46,029 nt of DNA from contig CAITYU010000318.1 in assembly GCA_903896675.1 (NCBI GenBank), positions 1-46,029 of the forward strand, written 5' to 3'. Positions 33,015-41,599 of the stretch are shown in pieces. The position numbers were made by a program, and so were the translations under genes. Under the pieces are notes generated by a model that searched no databases, was not told the origin of the DNA, and saw only the letters and a list, made by a program, of their open reading frames with translations. Origin of the DNA: an uncultured Planctomycetaceae bacterium. Its GTDB lineage: Bacteria > Planctomycetota > Planctomycetia > Planctomycetales > Planctomycetaceae. The stretch's first letter is position 1; every line of letters starts with the position of its first letter.

Positions 33015-34691
33015 ATGCAGAAACGACTGTTGCTGATCACGTGTGCCACACTGGCTTCACTGCTGCAGCCCCTCAAAAGCACAGCCAGTGCGCAGGATGC
33101 TGCCACGCCGGCCTTCGAACAGCTCGGAGCGGACTCCCTGCCACAACCCGGGATTCCGGCAGGAAAAATCACCACCGGCCAGTTCCGCAGTCAGCTGTTT
33201 CCGGACACCGTCCGGGAATACAGCGTGTATGTTCCCGCCGCCTTTGACGGGACTCAGCCCGCCTGCCTGATGGTGTTTCAGGATGGACACGCCTATGCTG
33301 ATCCGAACGGGCAGTTCCGAGTGCCAACGGTGTTCGACAACCTGATCCATCGGGGCGAAATGCCGGCCACTGTGGCCATCTTCGTCAATCCGGGACACTC
33401 AGGCGCCCCCCTGCCAGCCAACCGCTGGTCGGCTTCCAACCGCAGCTTCGAGTATGACACGCTCAGCGATCAGTATGCCCGCTTTCTGCAGCAGGAACTG
33501 ATCCCTCACGTGCAGCAGGAACTGCAGCTGAATCTGTCGACGGATCCTGAAGACCGAGCCCTGTGCGGGATCTCATCCGGCGGCATCTGCGCATTTACCG
33601 CTGCCTGGGAACATCCCGAGTGGTTTCGCAAGGTGCTCAGCCACGTCGGCAGCTTCACCAACATTCGCGGCGGGCACAATTACGAAGCACTGCTCAGAAA
33701 AACTGAAAAACGACCGCTGCGAGTCTTTCTGCAGGCCGGTGAAAATGATCTCGACAACGAACACGGCAACTGGTGGCTGGCAAATCAGCAACTGCAGCGA
33801 GCCCTGCAGTTCCGTGGCTATGATCACCGATTTGTCGGAGGGCAGGGCGGACACAACGGTCGGCACGGCGGAGCAATCCTGCCCGACAGCCTGAGGTGGT
33901 TGTGGCGGGATCATGTTGTGGGCGGAAGCCAGCAGGAGCAGACAAAAGTGGAAGCAGCAGAAGCGTTTGCCGAAAAGTCCATCGTTTTCACAGGCGGCGA
34001 GTATCGGGAGGAGACATTCCGTTACCGATTGCTCAAACCGATAACAACGGACCAGCCACTGCCACTTGTGGTATTTCTGCATGGGGCCGGTGAACGCGGG
34101 ACCGACAACCGACTGCAACTGCTCTATCTGCCCGATCAGCTCGCGCAGCCACGCTGGCGACAGAGGTTCCCCTGTTATGTGCTGGCCCCCCAGTGTCGCC
34201 CCGACCGCAAATGGATGAATGTGGACTGGAGTGCTCCGGGAGATCCGGAAATGCCCACAGACCCCAGTGAGCAGTTGCAGGCCGTCCTGCAGATGATCGA
34301 AAAAACAATCTCCGAGGAGCAGATTGACCGCAGTCGCATCTACCTGACCGGCCTGTCCATGGGCGGATTCGGCTCCTTCGATCTCGCCATTCGCCGTCCG
34401 GATCTGTTCGCTGCTGTCGCTCCGATCTGCGGTGCCGCTGATCCGTCGCGAGTCAGTGTACTGCAGAATCACCCGCTATGGATCGTGCATGGTGATCAGG
34501 ACCAGGCGGTACCTGTGGAACGCAGCCGCAGTGCCACAGCCGCTCTGCGAAAGGCCGGTGGCAATCCCGTCTACGTCGAACTTCCCGGGGTCGGACACAA
34601 TTCATGGAATCCCGCCTACCAGGATGCAGATGGTCTGCTGCCGTGGCTGTTCCGGCAGCACCGCGCAGAGGCTGCCCCGGAAAACCGATAG
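33015..34691 (+). CDS. Tandem alpha/beta hydrolase: esterase D/Fes-like plus PHB-depolymerase-like
   Basis: This is a 558-aa secreted protein (signal MQKRLLLITCATLASLLQ) with two complete alpha/beta-hydrolase domains. Domain 1 (about 45-310) resembles enterochelin esterase/esterase D: YSVYVPAAFDG, the nucleophile elbow GISSGG (Ser187), AGENDLDNEHG and a GGHNG histidine. Domain 2 (about 320-558) resembles feruloyl esterase/PHB-depolymerase: LVVFLHGAGERG, GLSMGG (Ser448), HGDQDQAVP and GVGHNSW. Both triads look intact, so it may cleave two ester types on one polymer. The ATG at 33015 follows AGGAAAA; a longer frame upstream overlaps the AsmA-like gene and is rejected. It ends the long collinear run. 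Confidence 0.9.
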   Translation: MQKRLLLITCATLASLLQPLKSTASAQDAATPAFEQLGADSLPQPGIPAGKITTGQFRSQLFPDTVREYSVYVPAAFDGTQPACLMVFQDGHAYADPNGQFRVPTVFDNLIHRGEMPATVAIFVNPGHSGAPLPANRWSASNRSFEYDTLSDQYARFLQQELIPHVQQELQLNLSTDPEDRALCGISSGGICAFTAAWEHPEWFRKVLSHVGSFTNIRGGHNYEALLRKTEKRPLRVFLQAGENDLDNEHGNWWLANQQLQRALQFRGYDHRFVGGQGGHNGRHGGAILPDSLRWLWRDHVVGGSQQEQTKVEAAEAFAEKSIVFTGGEYREETFRYRLLKPITTDQPLPLVVFLHGAGERGTDNRLQLLYLPDQLAQPRWRQRFPCYVLAPQCRPDRKWMNVDWSAPGDPEMPTDPSEQLQAVLQMIEKTISEEQIDRSRIYLTGLSMGGFGSFDLAIRRPDLFAAVAPICGAADPSRVSVLQNHPLWIVHGDQDQAVPVERSRSATAALRKAGGNPVYVELPGVGHNSWNPAYQDADGLLPWLFRQHRAEAAPENR

Positions 34692-34750
34692 CGCCACCAC
34701 AGCATGGCAGTCAGTGCCCTGCCTGCTGCACGGCCTGATGGCCCCGGGAT

Positions 34751-35905
34751 TCAACTGACCTCGGGCAGCAGACCGGTGGCTCTCACCTTCGCCCACTCGG
34801 CCTCCCACGTCATCGATGGCTGCCGCATCAGAGACAGGGCCCGAGCCGACATCTCAGCGCATCGCTCCGGAGCATTCACCAGCACCGCCATGGCATCTCG
34901 CAACTGCTGCCAGCTCAGCGTCTCATCAATCAGCAATCCCAGCCCGGCGGCTTCGATGTGCTGAGGAAATTCGCCTACACAAGTCCCAATGACCGGCATA
35001 CCCAGAGCGTAGTACTCCCAGAGCTTCGTGCAGTTTGTCCCGTAGAGCAGAAAGCGTGGAGTGCCTGCGAGGACAGCCAGCCCCACACACCGACGCCCCT
35101 GCACGAACCGGCGGAAGTCCTGAGGCACGATTTCATTGTGGACCACAATCCCCGACTGAGCACGCAGCCAGCGGATCAGTTCGGCATCACCGGTCCCGAA
35201 GATATGCAGTTCCGCTTTTGCCCGCAGCTCGGCCGGCAGCCCCAGAAATGCCTCGGCAGATGCCCCCACACCCTTCTCACGCCACACACCTCCGATGTAG
35301 ACAAAGCTGAGCGGCTGTTCTGACGGCTGCGGCTGAGCGGAATCACGCCAAACAACCGACGGATAGTTATGCATTTCCAGCACGTTGCTCGTCATGCGTC
35401 GCAGGTGCTCCTGCAGGATTCCCCCCGCCATGTGAATGCAGGTCGTCAGTGTGACCCACGGCAGGCAGATCCGATGCGTCCAGTGCACCGCGAGGCTGCT
35501 GAGTCGAGTCTTCCAGCGTCCGCCGGTACCCTCCAGCGAATTCATCTCGTAGAAATCGTGCTCGTCATAAATCAGCGGCACACGATACCAGACACTCCAC
35601 AACAGAGCGACAGGCAGCACCAGCCAGTGAAAACAGAACACGGCGCAGATGCCGCGGCGATGAGGTGCTCCGATACGGGCAGACCACCGTCCGGTGCCGC
35701 GAACATCGAGTGGCTGTTCAGATTTGTCCAGAACCCAGCGATGCCGCGGAAACGCAAACAAACGCACCGTGTAACCGTCGCGCTGCAGACACTCCAGAAA
35801 CATCGCCACCCGTTTGTTCGCAATCCGAGTGCCGTTGAAACAGATCACCCCTGGCGAGTCCGTGTGAGCGGTATGGCCGTTCGCAGCCTGCGGATCAGCG
35901 TTCAT
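34751..35905 (-). CDS. GT4-family glycosyltransferase
   Basis: This is a 384-aa GT-B-fold enzyme. The N-terminal half holds ICFNGTRIANKRVAMFLECL and LIYDEHDFYEMN, a common acceptor-domain feature. The C-terminal half holds FVYIGGVWREKGV, LHIFGTGD and the donor-binding helix KLWEYYALGMPVIGTCVGE (the E-x7-E region of the family). It transfers a sugar from an NDP-sugar donor, probably at the inner face of the membrane, in exopolysaccharide, O-antigen or capsule assembly. The ATG at 35905 has AGGA upstream. It converges on the hydrolase gene and is divergent from the cytochrome gene. Confidence 0.88.
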   Translation of the reverse strand: MNADPQAANGHTAHTDSPGVICFNGTRIANKRVAMFLECLQRDGYTVRLFAFPRHRWVLDKSEQPLDVRGTGRWSARIGAPHRRGICAVFCFHWLVLPVALLWSVWYRVPLIYDEHDFYEMNSLEGTGGRWKTRLSSLAVHWTHRICLPWVTLTTCIHMAGGILQEHLRRMTSNVLEMHNYPSVVWRDSAQPQPSEQPLSFVYIGGVWREKGVGASAEAFLGLPAELRAKAELHIFGTGDAELIRWLRAQSGIVVHNEIVPQDFRRFVQGRRCVGLAVLAGTPRFLLYGTNCTKLWEYYALGMPVIGTCVGEFPQHIEAAGLGLLIDETLSWQQLRDAMAVLVNAPERCAEMSARALSLMRQPSMTWEAEWAKVRATGLLPEVS

Positions 35906-36141
35906 GAATTCCTGCCCTGACTCAGCGCTCCTCGATGTCGCTGCGCTGTAAATTGTCTCGAATTCATGCGCAAGCGTCAAGCAGCAGAAAAACCACCAAC
36001 AGACACACCAAAATTGGCCTCCGAACACTCCAGTGTCTTTCCTGACGTGGAACCGGTGTTTACACTGCGGTTCGCAGGAACGGTGCAGAAGTTTTCCTTC
36101 CTGCGTCGTTTGATGGCCTGACTCACCCCGGAACATGCCAA

Positions 36142-37353
36142 ATGCAGAACCTCACTGCTCAGAAATCCCTGCACCCAGCCAATCGCCGCGATACCAGCGC
36201 AACACTGGCCCGCATGCAGCGTCTGCTGTCCGCCGGCAGCCTGCTGGTATCGTTGGCTCTCGTCACCTGCGGCTGCACCGGCAGCAGCCAACCCTCATCC
36301 GCCGAGACGCCTCAGACGGCCACCGACGCCCCCCCAACCCCTGATGCTCAGCCCGCTGCCACTGCTCAGGCCCCCGCCAAACCGCGTGGGCGCAATGAGG
36401 TCTGGACCGATGAAAAAGGCCAGAAGTGGTTCGGGAATGTCCCCATGGACGCTTTCTTCGATCAACCCTACGAAGTGGCCAGCAATACGACCGCCGTTGG
36501 CGCCCCTGATGCCGCTCCCGCGGTGGTGGCCGACATGGAGAACCAGGCACCCGCTGAACAGCCCGCCGCAGCGGTGGCTGCCACAACTCCGCCAACCGAA
36601 CCCACCACTCCAACTCCAACTCCCCCCGACACTCCCGCCGCACCGGCCGCCGCGGAGGGCGACTCATGGGACCAGTTGCTCCCGCTGGCAGACCTGGACG
36701 AAGAGATCAAAAGCATTCGCAACTTTCTGCAGGAAACAGTCAGTTCAGTCGGCAACTACAACTCTTCCATGATGATGATTCCTCCCAAAGTGGCCACCCT
36801 CGCAGCGCTGGCTGAGGTTGCCCGGCAGCGACAGGAATCCGTCTCGTGGAAGGAAGACGCTGCCTGGGTCCGCGATCTGGCCAAAAAAATGAATGAAAGC
36901 CCACTGCAGCGAGGACCGAAGGATCAGAAACGATTGCAGGAACTGTTCGAAGGTGTCTCAGACATCTTCAATCGCTCAAAACCCGCCGGGCTCGATGAAC
37001 CACCGGCCGAAGACTCGTTCGCCGAATCCGCCGAGCTGCGTTCACTGATGAAACGCATGGAAGAGGCTGAGAAAACCCTGAAAACGGAAATCGGTTCGGC
37101 CGACGCTCTGGCCAGCAAAAAAACCATGGCTCAGCACGAAGCCGCCATCCTCGCGGTGCTCGCAAAAATCGCCACGGATAAAGGCTACGGTTACGACGAC
37201 GACGAATTTCGAGGTTACGGCAACGCCGTCGTAGAAGCCGCACAGGCGATTCGCTCGTCCTCTGAAGGCGGCGATTTTTCCGGTTTCGAAGCCGCCATGT
37301 CCAAAGTTGCCACATCCTGCCAGAACTGCCATTCCAAATACAAAAACGACTGA
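36142..37353 (+). CDS. Single-haem cytochrome c'-like exported protein
   Basis: This is a 403-aa protein. Residues 25-50 form a signal (MQRLLSAGSLLVSLALVTCGC) that probably ends in a lipobox-like Cys, so it may be a lipoprotein; the ATG at 36214 is an alternative start. Residues about 55-175 are a Pro/Ala/Thr-rich linker with a short conserved-looking insert (GRNEVWTDEKGQKWFG). From about 175 it is helical. The only haem motif, CQNCH (C393, C396, H397), lies six residues from the C-terminus, as in cytochrome c' four-helix bundles. It is longer than a plain cytochrome c' (about 130 aa). Partners are unknown. Confidence 0.78.
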   Translation: MQNLTAQKSLHPANRRDTSATLARMQRLLSAGSLLVSLALVTCGCTGSSQPSSAETPQTATDAPPTPDAQPAATAQAPAKPRGRNEVWTDEKGQKWFGNVPMDAFFDQPYEVASNTTAVGAPDAAPAVVADMENQAPAEQPAAAVAATTPPTEPTTPTPTPPDTPAAPAAAEGDSWDQLLPLADLDEEIKSIRNFLQETVSSVGNYNSSMMMIPPKVATLAALAEVARQRQESVSWKEDAAWVRDLAKKMNESPLQRGPKDQKRLQELFEGVSDIFNRSKPAGLDEPPAEDSFAESAELRSLMKRMEEAEKTLKTEIGSADALASKKTMAQHEAAILAVLAKIATDKGYGYDDDEFRGYGNAVVEAAQAIRSSSEGGDFSGFEAAMSKVATSCQNCHSKYKND

Positions 37354-37411
37354 TCACCTCTGCCGTGCCGCTCGCTCAGCACTTCCTCACTGCCAATTAC
37401 GGAACACATCG

Positions 37412-38212
37412 GTGACCGACCTCGCACTCAACCCACACACGCTCCCCGGAATTCGACTGTTTGACATGCCTGATCAGGTGGCCGTCATCACGGGCGGAGC
37501 CCGGGGACTGGGCGCTGTGATTGCCGCCGGACTGGCCTCTGCAGGTGCCGCAACGGTGATTGTCAGCCGGAACCTGCAGGAAGCCTCGGAAACCGCGGCA
37601 CAGATTCAGTCCGCCTGGGGTGTTCGCAGCTTCGCAGTTACCTGCGATGTGGGCAGCGAGCAGGCCGTCACGGCTATGGTTCAGCAGGTACTGGATCAGA
37701 CCGGGCGTATTGACATTCTTGTCAACAGCGCCGGAATCAACATCCGGGGGCCAATCCACCAGCTCTCACTGGAACAGTTTCGGGATGTCCAGCGAACGAA
37801 TGTGGAAGGCACGTGGCTCACCTGCCGCGCCGTGATTCCGCACATGATCACGCGACGGTACGGTCGCATCTGCAACATCGCCAGTGCCCTCGGTGTGGTC
37901 GGACTCGCCAACCGGACTCCCTACACATCCAGCAAGGGAGCCGTCGTACAGATGACTCGGGCGCTGGGACTGGAACTGGCACAGACCGGAGTTGTCTGCA
38001 ACGCCATCTGCCCCGGACCATTCCTGACTCCCATGAACATCCCGATTGCCGATACGGAAGAAGCCCGCCTGCACATCATCGGTGCCACCGCCATGAATCG
38101 CTGGGGGGAGCTGAAGGAGTTGCAGGGAGCAGCCCTGCTGGCCTGCAGCCCCGCTGCCAGCTATATGACTGGCAGTCTGTTGACAGTGGACGGTGGCTGG
38201 ACAGCGCGCTGA
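37412..38212 (+). CDS. Short-chain dehydrogenase/reductase
   Basis: This is a 266-aa classical SDR. It has the nucleotide-binding TGGARGLG at residues 27-34, NSAG at 105-108, and a catalytic Ser158, Tyr171 and Lys175 (YTSSK). PGPFLTPM follows, and the C-terminal SYMTGSLLTVDGGWTA is standard. It should be an NAD(P)-dependent alcohol or sugar oxidoreductase, such as a gluconate-5-dehydrogenase or 3-ketoacyl-type enzyme. The GTG at 37412 places the Rossmann motif correctly, although its ribosome site is weak; the ATG at 37466 is an alternative. The sulfatase gene begins 17 nt after its stop, which suggests a catabolic pair. Confidence 0.9.
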   Translation: MTDLALNPHTLPGIRLFDMPDQVAVITGGARGLGAVIAAGLASAGAATVIVSRNLQEASETAAQIQSAWGVRSFAVTCDVGSEQAVTAMVQQVLDQTGRIDILVNSAGINIRGPIHQLSLEQFRDVQRTNVEGTWLTCRAVIPHMITRRYGRICNIASALGVVGLANRTPYTSSKGAVVQMTRALGLELAQTGVVCNAICPGPFLTPMNIPIADTEEARLHIIGATAMNRWGELKELQGAALLACSPAASYMTGSLLTVDGGWTAR

Positions 38213-38229
38213 CACAGGGACTGCACTCC

Positions 38230-39735
38230 ATGAAAACCCGCATACTGATACTGCTGCTGATGCTCGGCGGACCCGCAGCCCTCCAGGCGGCCGATGAACC
38301 GGCCGTCCCCCGCCAGCCCAATATTGTCCTGATCATCACCGATGACCAGGGATATCCACCGCTCGCCCGACACGGGCATCCCTGGATCCGCACACCCAAT
38401 CTGGACGACCTGTACGACCGCAGCACCCGCTTTACACGATTTCTTGTGTCGCCGACCTGCAGCCCCACTCGCTCGGCACTCATGACCGGCCGACACTCCA
38501 TGAGAAACGGAGTCACGCACACGATTCTTGAACGTGAACGACTGACCCTCAACGCTGTAACTCTCGCACAGACCCTCCGCTCTGTCGGCTATCAGACCGG
38601 CATCTTCGGCAAATGGCATCTTGGTGATGAAGAACCATACCAGCCGCATCGGCGGGGGTTTGATGAGGTGTTCATCCATGGCGCAGGCGGAATTGGCCAG
38701 GCCTATGACTGCAGCTGTGCCGACGTTCCGGACAACTCCTATTTCGATCCCGTCATCAGGCACAACACCGTCTTCAAAAAAACTCGCGGCTTCTGCACCG
38801 ACGTGTTCTTCACTGCCGCAATTGACTGGATTCATCGCACATCTCAGCGGAACCAGCCATTCTTTGCGTACGTGGCCCCCAACGCCCCGCATGCCCCTTA
38901 TCTTGCACCCGACGACTGGAAACAGAGGTTTCTGAAGGCAGGCTTCGGAGAAGATCAGGCGGCGTTCTATGGAATGATTGAAAACATTGACCATAACGTC
39001 GGTCGCCTGCTGCTGCACCTGCATGGTGATGACCTGATGAACAACACCGTCGTGATCTTCATGTCGGACAATGGTATGACCGGTGGTGGTTCAGGCAGGG
39101 CAGGGCAGTCACTCGGAAGCACACCCGAAGGAAACCGCATGCCATTCTTCAACGCCGGGATGAAGGGCCTCAAGGGATCTCCCGACGAAGGCGGAATTCG
39201 CGTGCCATTCCTCGTCCGCGGGGACGGTCGCTGGCCGGGCGGACGTGATGTCGATCGGATCGCCGGCGATATCGACATCTTTCCGACTCTGGCCGAACTC
39301 GCAGGAGCGGAAAACCCTGCCGGTCAGGTGGAAGGTCGCAGCCTGCTTCCACTGCTGCGGAACCCCGCAGCAGAGTGGCCTGATCGGTATCTGTTCACAC
39401 ATGTTGGACGCTGGCCCACAGCAGCCAATCCGGATGATTTTAAGCTGAAGAACTTCAGCATCCGCAGTCAGCAGTTTCGGTTCGTTAACAACGAATTTCT
39501 GTTTGACATGCAGGCTGACCCCGGCCAGCAGACCAATGTCATTGATCAGCACCCGGATGTGGTGCTGAAAATGCGCAAGGCCTGGGATGACTGGTGGGAA
39601 CAGACCCGACCGCTGCTTGTGAATGAATCGGCGCCGATGTCAAAAATCCGCCCCTTCCATCAGCTCTACTTTCAGCAGTTGCAGAACGGTGGTATTCCGG
39701 AATGGAGTCCGGAATGGACAGGTGGCCGACAATGA
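38230..39735 (+). CDS. Type I sulfatase (formylglycine-dependent)
   Basis: This is a 501-aa exported enzyme (signal [20 protein letters not shown]). The N-terminal metal motif is [11 protein letters not shown] (D38, D39). The sulfatase signature [12 protein letters not shown] has Cys77 as the residue oxidised to formylglycine. FGKWHLGD and the downstream metal-binding FMSDNG are also present. It hydrolyses sulfate esters, probably of sulfated polysaccharide, outside the cytoplasm. It needs a separate formylglycine-generating enzyme; the FGE-fold protein at 2670-3779 lacks the catalytic cysteines. The stop overlaps the bioA start (ATGA). The SDR upstream may handle the desulfated product. Confidence 0.95.
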   Translation: MKTRILILLLMLGGPAALQAADEPAVPRQPNIVLIITDDQGYPPLARHGHPWIRTPNLDDLYDRSTRFTRFLVSPTCSPTRSALMTGRHSMRNGVTHTILERERLTLNAVTLAQTLRSVGYQTGIFGKWHLGDEEPYQPHRRGFDEVFIHGAGGIGQAYDCSCADVPDNSYFDPVIRHNTVFKKTRGFCTDVFFTAAIDWIHRTSQRNQPFFAYVAPNAPHAPYLAPDDWKQRFLKAGFGEDQAAFYGMIENIDHNVGRLLLHLHGDDLMNNTVVIFMSDNGMTGGGSGRAGQSLGSTPEGNRMPFFNAGMKGLKGSPDEGGIRVPFLVRGDGRWPGGRDVDRIAGDIDIFPTLAELAGAENPAGQVEGRSLLPLLRNPAAEWPDRYLFTHVGRWPTAANPDDFKLKNFSIRSQQFRFVNNEFLFDMQADPGQQTNVIDQHPDVVLKMRKAWDDWWEQTRPLLVNESAPMSKIRPFHQLYFQQLQNGGIPEWSPEWTGGRQ

Positions 39736-41138
39736 TCGCCGATTTTCTCGCACCGGATGCACCGCTGCGGGACTGGGATAACGACTGCCTGTGGCACCCG
39801 TTCACCCCCATGTCCGCATGGATCAAAGAGCAGGCCCCCATCATCACGGCCAGCGATGGATTTTTTCTGCAGGATACCGAAGGTCGCCGATATCTCGACG
39901 GCATTTCTTCACTCTGGTGCAATGTGCACGGACACCGCGTCCCGGAAATTGACGCAGCCATCCGCAGTCAACTGGACCACGTCGCCCACTCCACACTGCT
40001 GGGGCTTGCGTCCGAACCCTCCATTCGACTCGCTCGCGCCCTGATCGACCGCGCCCCGGCTGGTCTCTCCCGCGTCTTCTATTCGGACAGCGGAGCAACG
40101 ACCGTTGAGGTTGCACTCAAGATGGCCTACCAGTATCACCGGCAGAAATCCTCGGACGGTGAAGATCGCAGCATGTTTCTGTGCATCGGTAACGCCTATC
40201 ACGGAGACACGCTTGGTACCGTCAGTGTCGGCGGTATTGACCTCTTTCATCGATCCTACAGGCACCTGCTGTTCCGCACACTCACGGTACCGTCCCCAGT
40301 GGCACTGCGAGTCCCGGCAGGACACTCCCGCGAAACCTGGCTCCAGCACTGCTTCGATGAGGTCGAGCGACAGTTGCGTGAGAATCACCAGCAGGTCGCC
40401 GCTGTTGTGATGGAACCGCTGGTGCAGGGAGCAGCCGGGATTCTGGTCCACCCAACAGGATATCTCCGGCATGTGCGGCAGTTGTGCGACCGCTATAACG
40501 TGCTTCTGATCGCCGACGAAGTCGCCACGGGATTCGGACGCACCGGAACGTTGTTTGCGTGCGAACAGGAGCAGGTGCAGCCCGATTTTCTCTGCCTCGC
40601 CAAAGGTATCTCAGGAGGGTATCTGCCTCTGGGAGCAACGCTGACAACCGAACGCGTGTACGCAGCATTTCTCGGAGACCCCTGGCAGGGCCGCACGTTC
40701 TACCACGGTCACACCTACACAGGAAATGCGCTCGCCTGTGCTGCCGGACTGGCGTCACTGAAACTGTTTGAGGACCGCCACGTGCTGCAGAATGCCGCGC
40801 TGGCAGCGACGGTGATTCGCCAGCGACTGGCGGGACTCCAGCAGCACCCCCAGGTGGCGGAGGTCCGCCAGCGTGGACTGATGGTCGGCATTGAACTGGT
40901 GCTCGAACGCGATTCTTTGACGCCCTTCCCCGTGGAATTCCGCATCGGACACCACGTGACTCTGGCTGCTCGCCGCCGCGGCCTCATCCTCAGACCACTC
41001 GGAGACGTAATCGTCCTGATGCCGGCGCCGGGAATGACGCCTGAATTGATCGGGGAAATCTGTGACAAGGCCATCGAATGCATCGAGGAAGTCGTCCAGA
41101 ACGCCCTGCGCCGACTGGCCAGTGGCAGTCCGCTTTAG
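39732..41138 (+). CDS. bioA: Adenosylmethionine-8-amino-7-oxononanoate aminotransferase (BioA)
   Basis: This is a 468-aa class III PLP aminotransferase. WHPFTPM at residues 21-27 and the later [20 protein letters not shown] are typical of BioA. The PLP lysine is K291 in [18 protein letters not shown], preceded by [14 protein letters not shown]. It converts 8-amino-7-oxononanoate to 7,8-diaminononanoate, using S-adenosylmethionine as amino donor, in biotin synthesis. The ATG at 39732 overlaps the sulfatase stop by four bases and has AGGTGG upstream; ATGs at 39702 and 39714 are less likely. No bioB, bioD or bioF is present in the window. Confidence 0.93.
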   Translation: MIADFLAPDAPLRDWDNDCLWHPFTPMSAWIKEQAPIITASDGFFLQDTEGRRYLDGISSLWCNVHGHRVPEIDAAIRSQLDHVAHSTLLGLASEPSIRLARALIDRAPAGLSRVFYSDSGATTVEVALKMAYQYHRQKSSDGEDRSMFLCIGNAYHGDTLGTVSVGGIDLFHRSYRHLLFRTLTVPSPVALRVPAGHSRETWLQHCFDEVERQLRENHQQVAAVVMEPLVQGAAGILVHPTGYLRHVRQLCDRYNVLLIADEVATGFGRTGTLFACEQEQVQPDFLCLAKGISGGYLPLGATLTTERVYAAFLGDPWQGRTFYHGHTYTGNALACAAGLASLKLFEDRHVLQNAALAATVIRQRLAGLQQHPQVAEVRQRGLMVGIELVLERDSLTPFPVEFRIGHHVTLAARRRGLILRPLGDVIVLMPAPGMTPELIGEICDKAIECIEEVVQNALRRLASGSPL

Positions 41139-41599
41139 CGGGTGCCAGCCAGCCGCGGGAAAAAACCGGTGCGATCCGTCCAATCGCTGCAGATCGCGTC
41201 GTTTCCGCAGCCTTGAGCTGTTTCCCGCGTCCTTTTTCCATTTTCCTGCCGATTTTCCGGAACACAATGGTCTCCTTCACCGTCAAAACTCCGTTGAGCT
41301 CATCATCGAACCCACTCGCAGGGCTCCAATTTGGTTGACTGCAGGGGATTTCCGCTGATACGCTGAGCGTCTGCGACAGGTCTGAAATTGCATCTCTGCA
41401 CAGAACTAAACACATGAACACTACACAGCAATGATGGCTGGGCGGGCATGTGTGGGACAGGGCAGGGACATTGTTTCTACCGTTGTCAGTCAAACTGACG
41501 AGATCGGGTTCAACCAGCACAGGCATTCGTAAAAGCAACCACAAAGGCACTCACACAGCGAATCATCACTGAAACTTCACTGTGTTCTGGGGATAAGTC
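41139..41599. other. Intergenic region upstream of pilM
   Basis: These 461 bases between bioA and pilM hold no credible gene. A possible promoter lies at 41335-41362. GGGGAT just before the pilM ATG is its likely ribosome site. I see no clear terminator for bioA. Confidence 0.6.
41335..41362 (+). promoter_or_regulatory. Candidate promoter of pilM locus
   Basis: TTGACT (41335-41340) and GATACG (41357-41362) are separated by 16 bp. The -35 is good and the -10 is weak. It would give a leader of about 230 nt. Confidence 0.28.
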
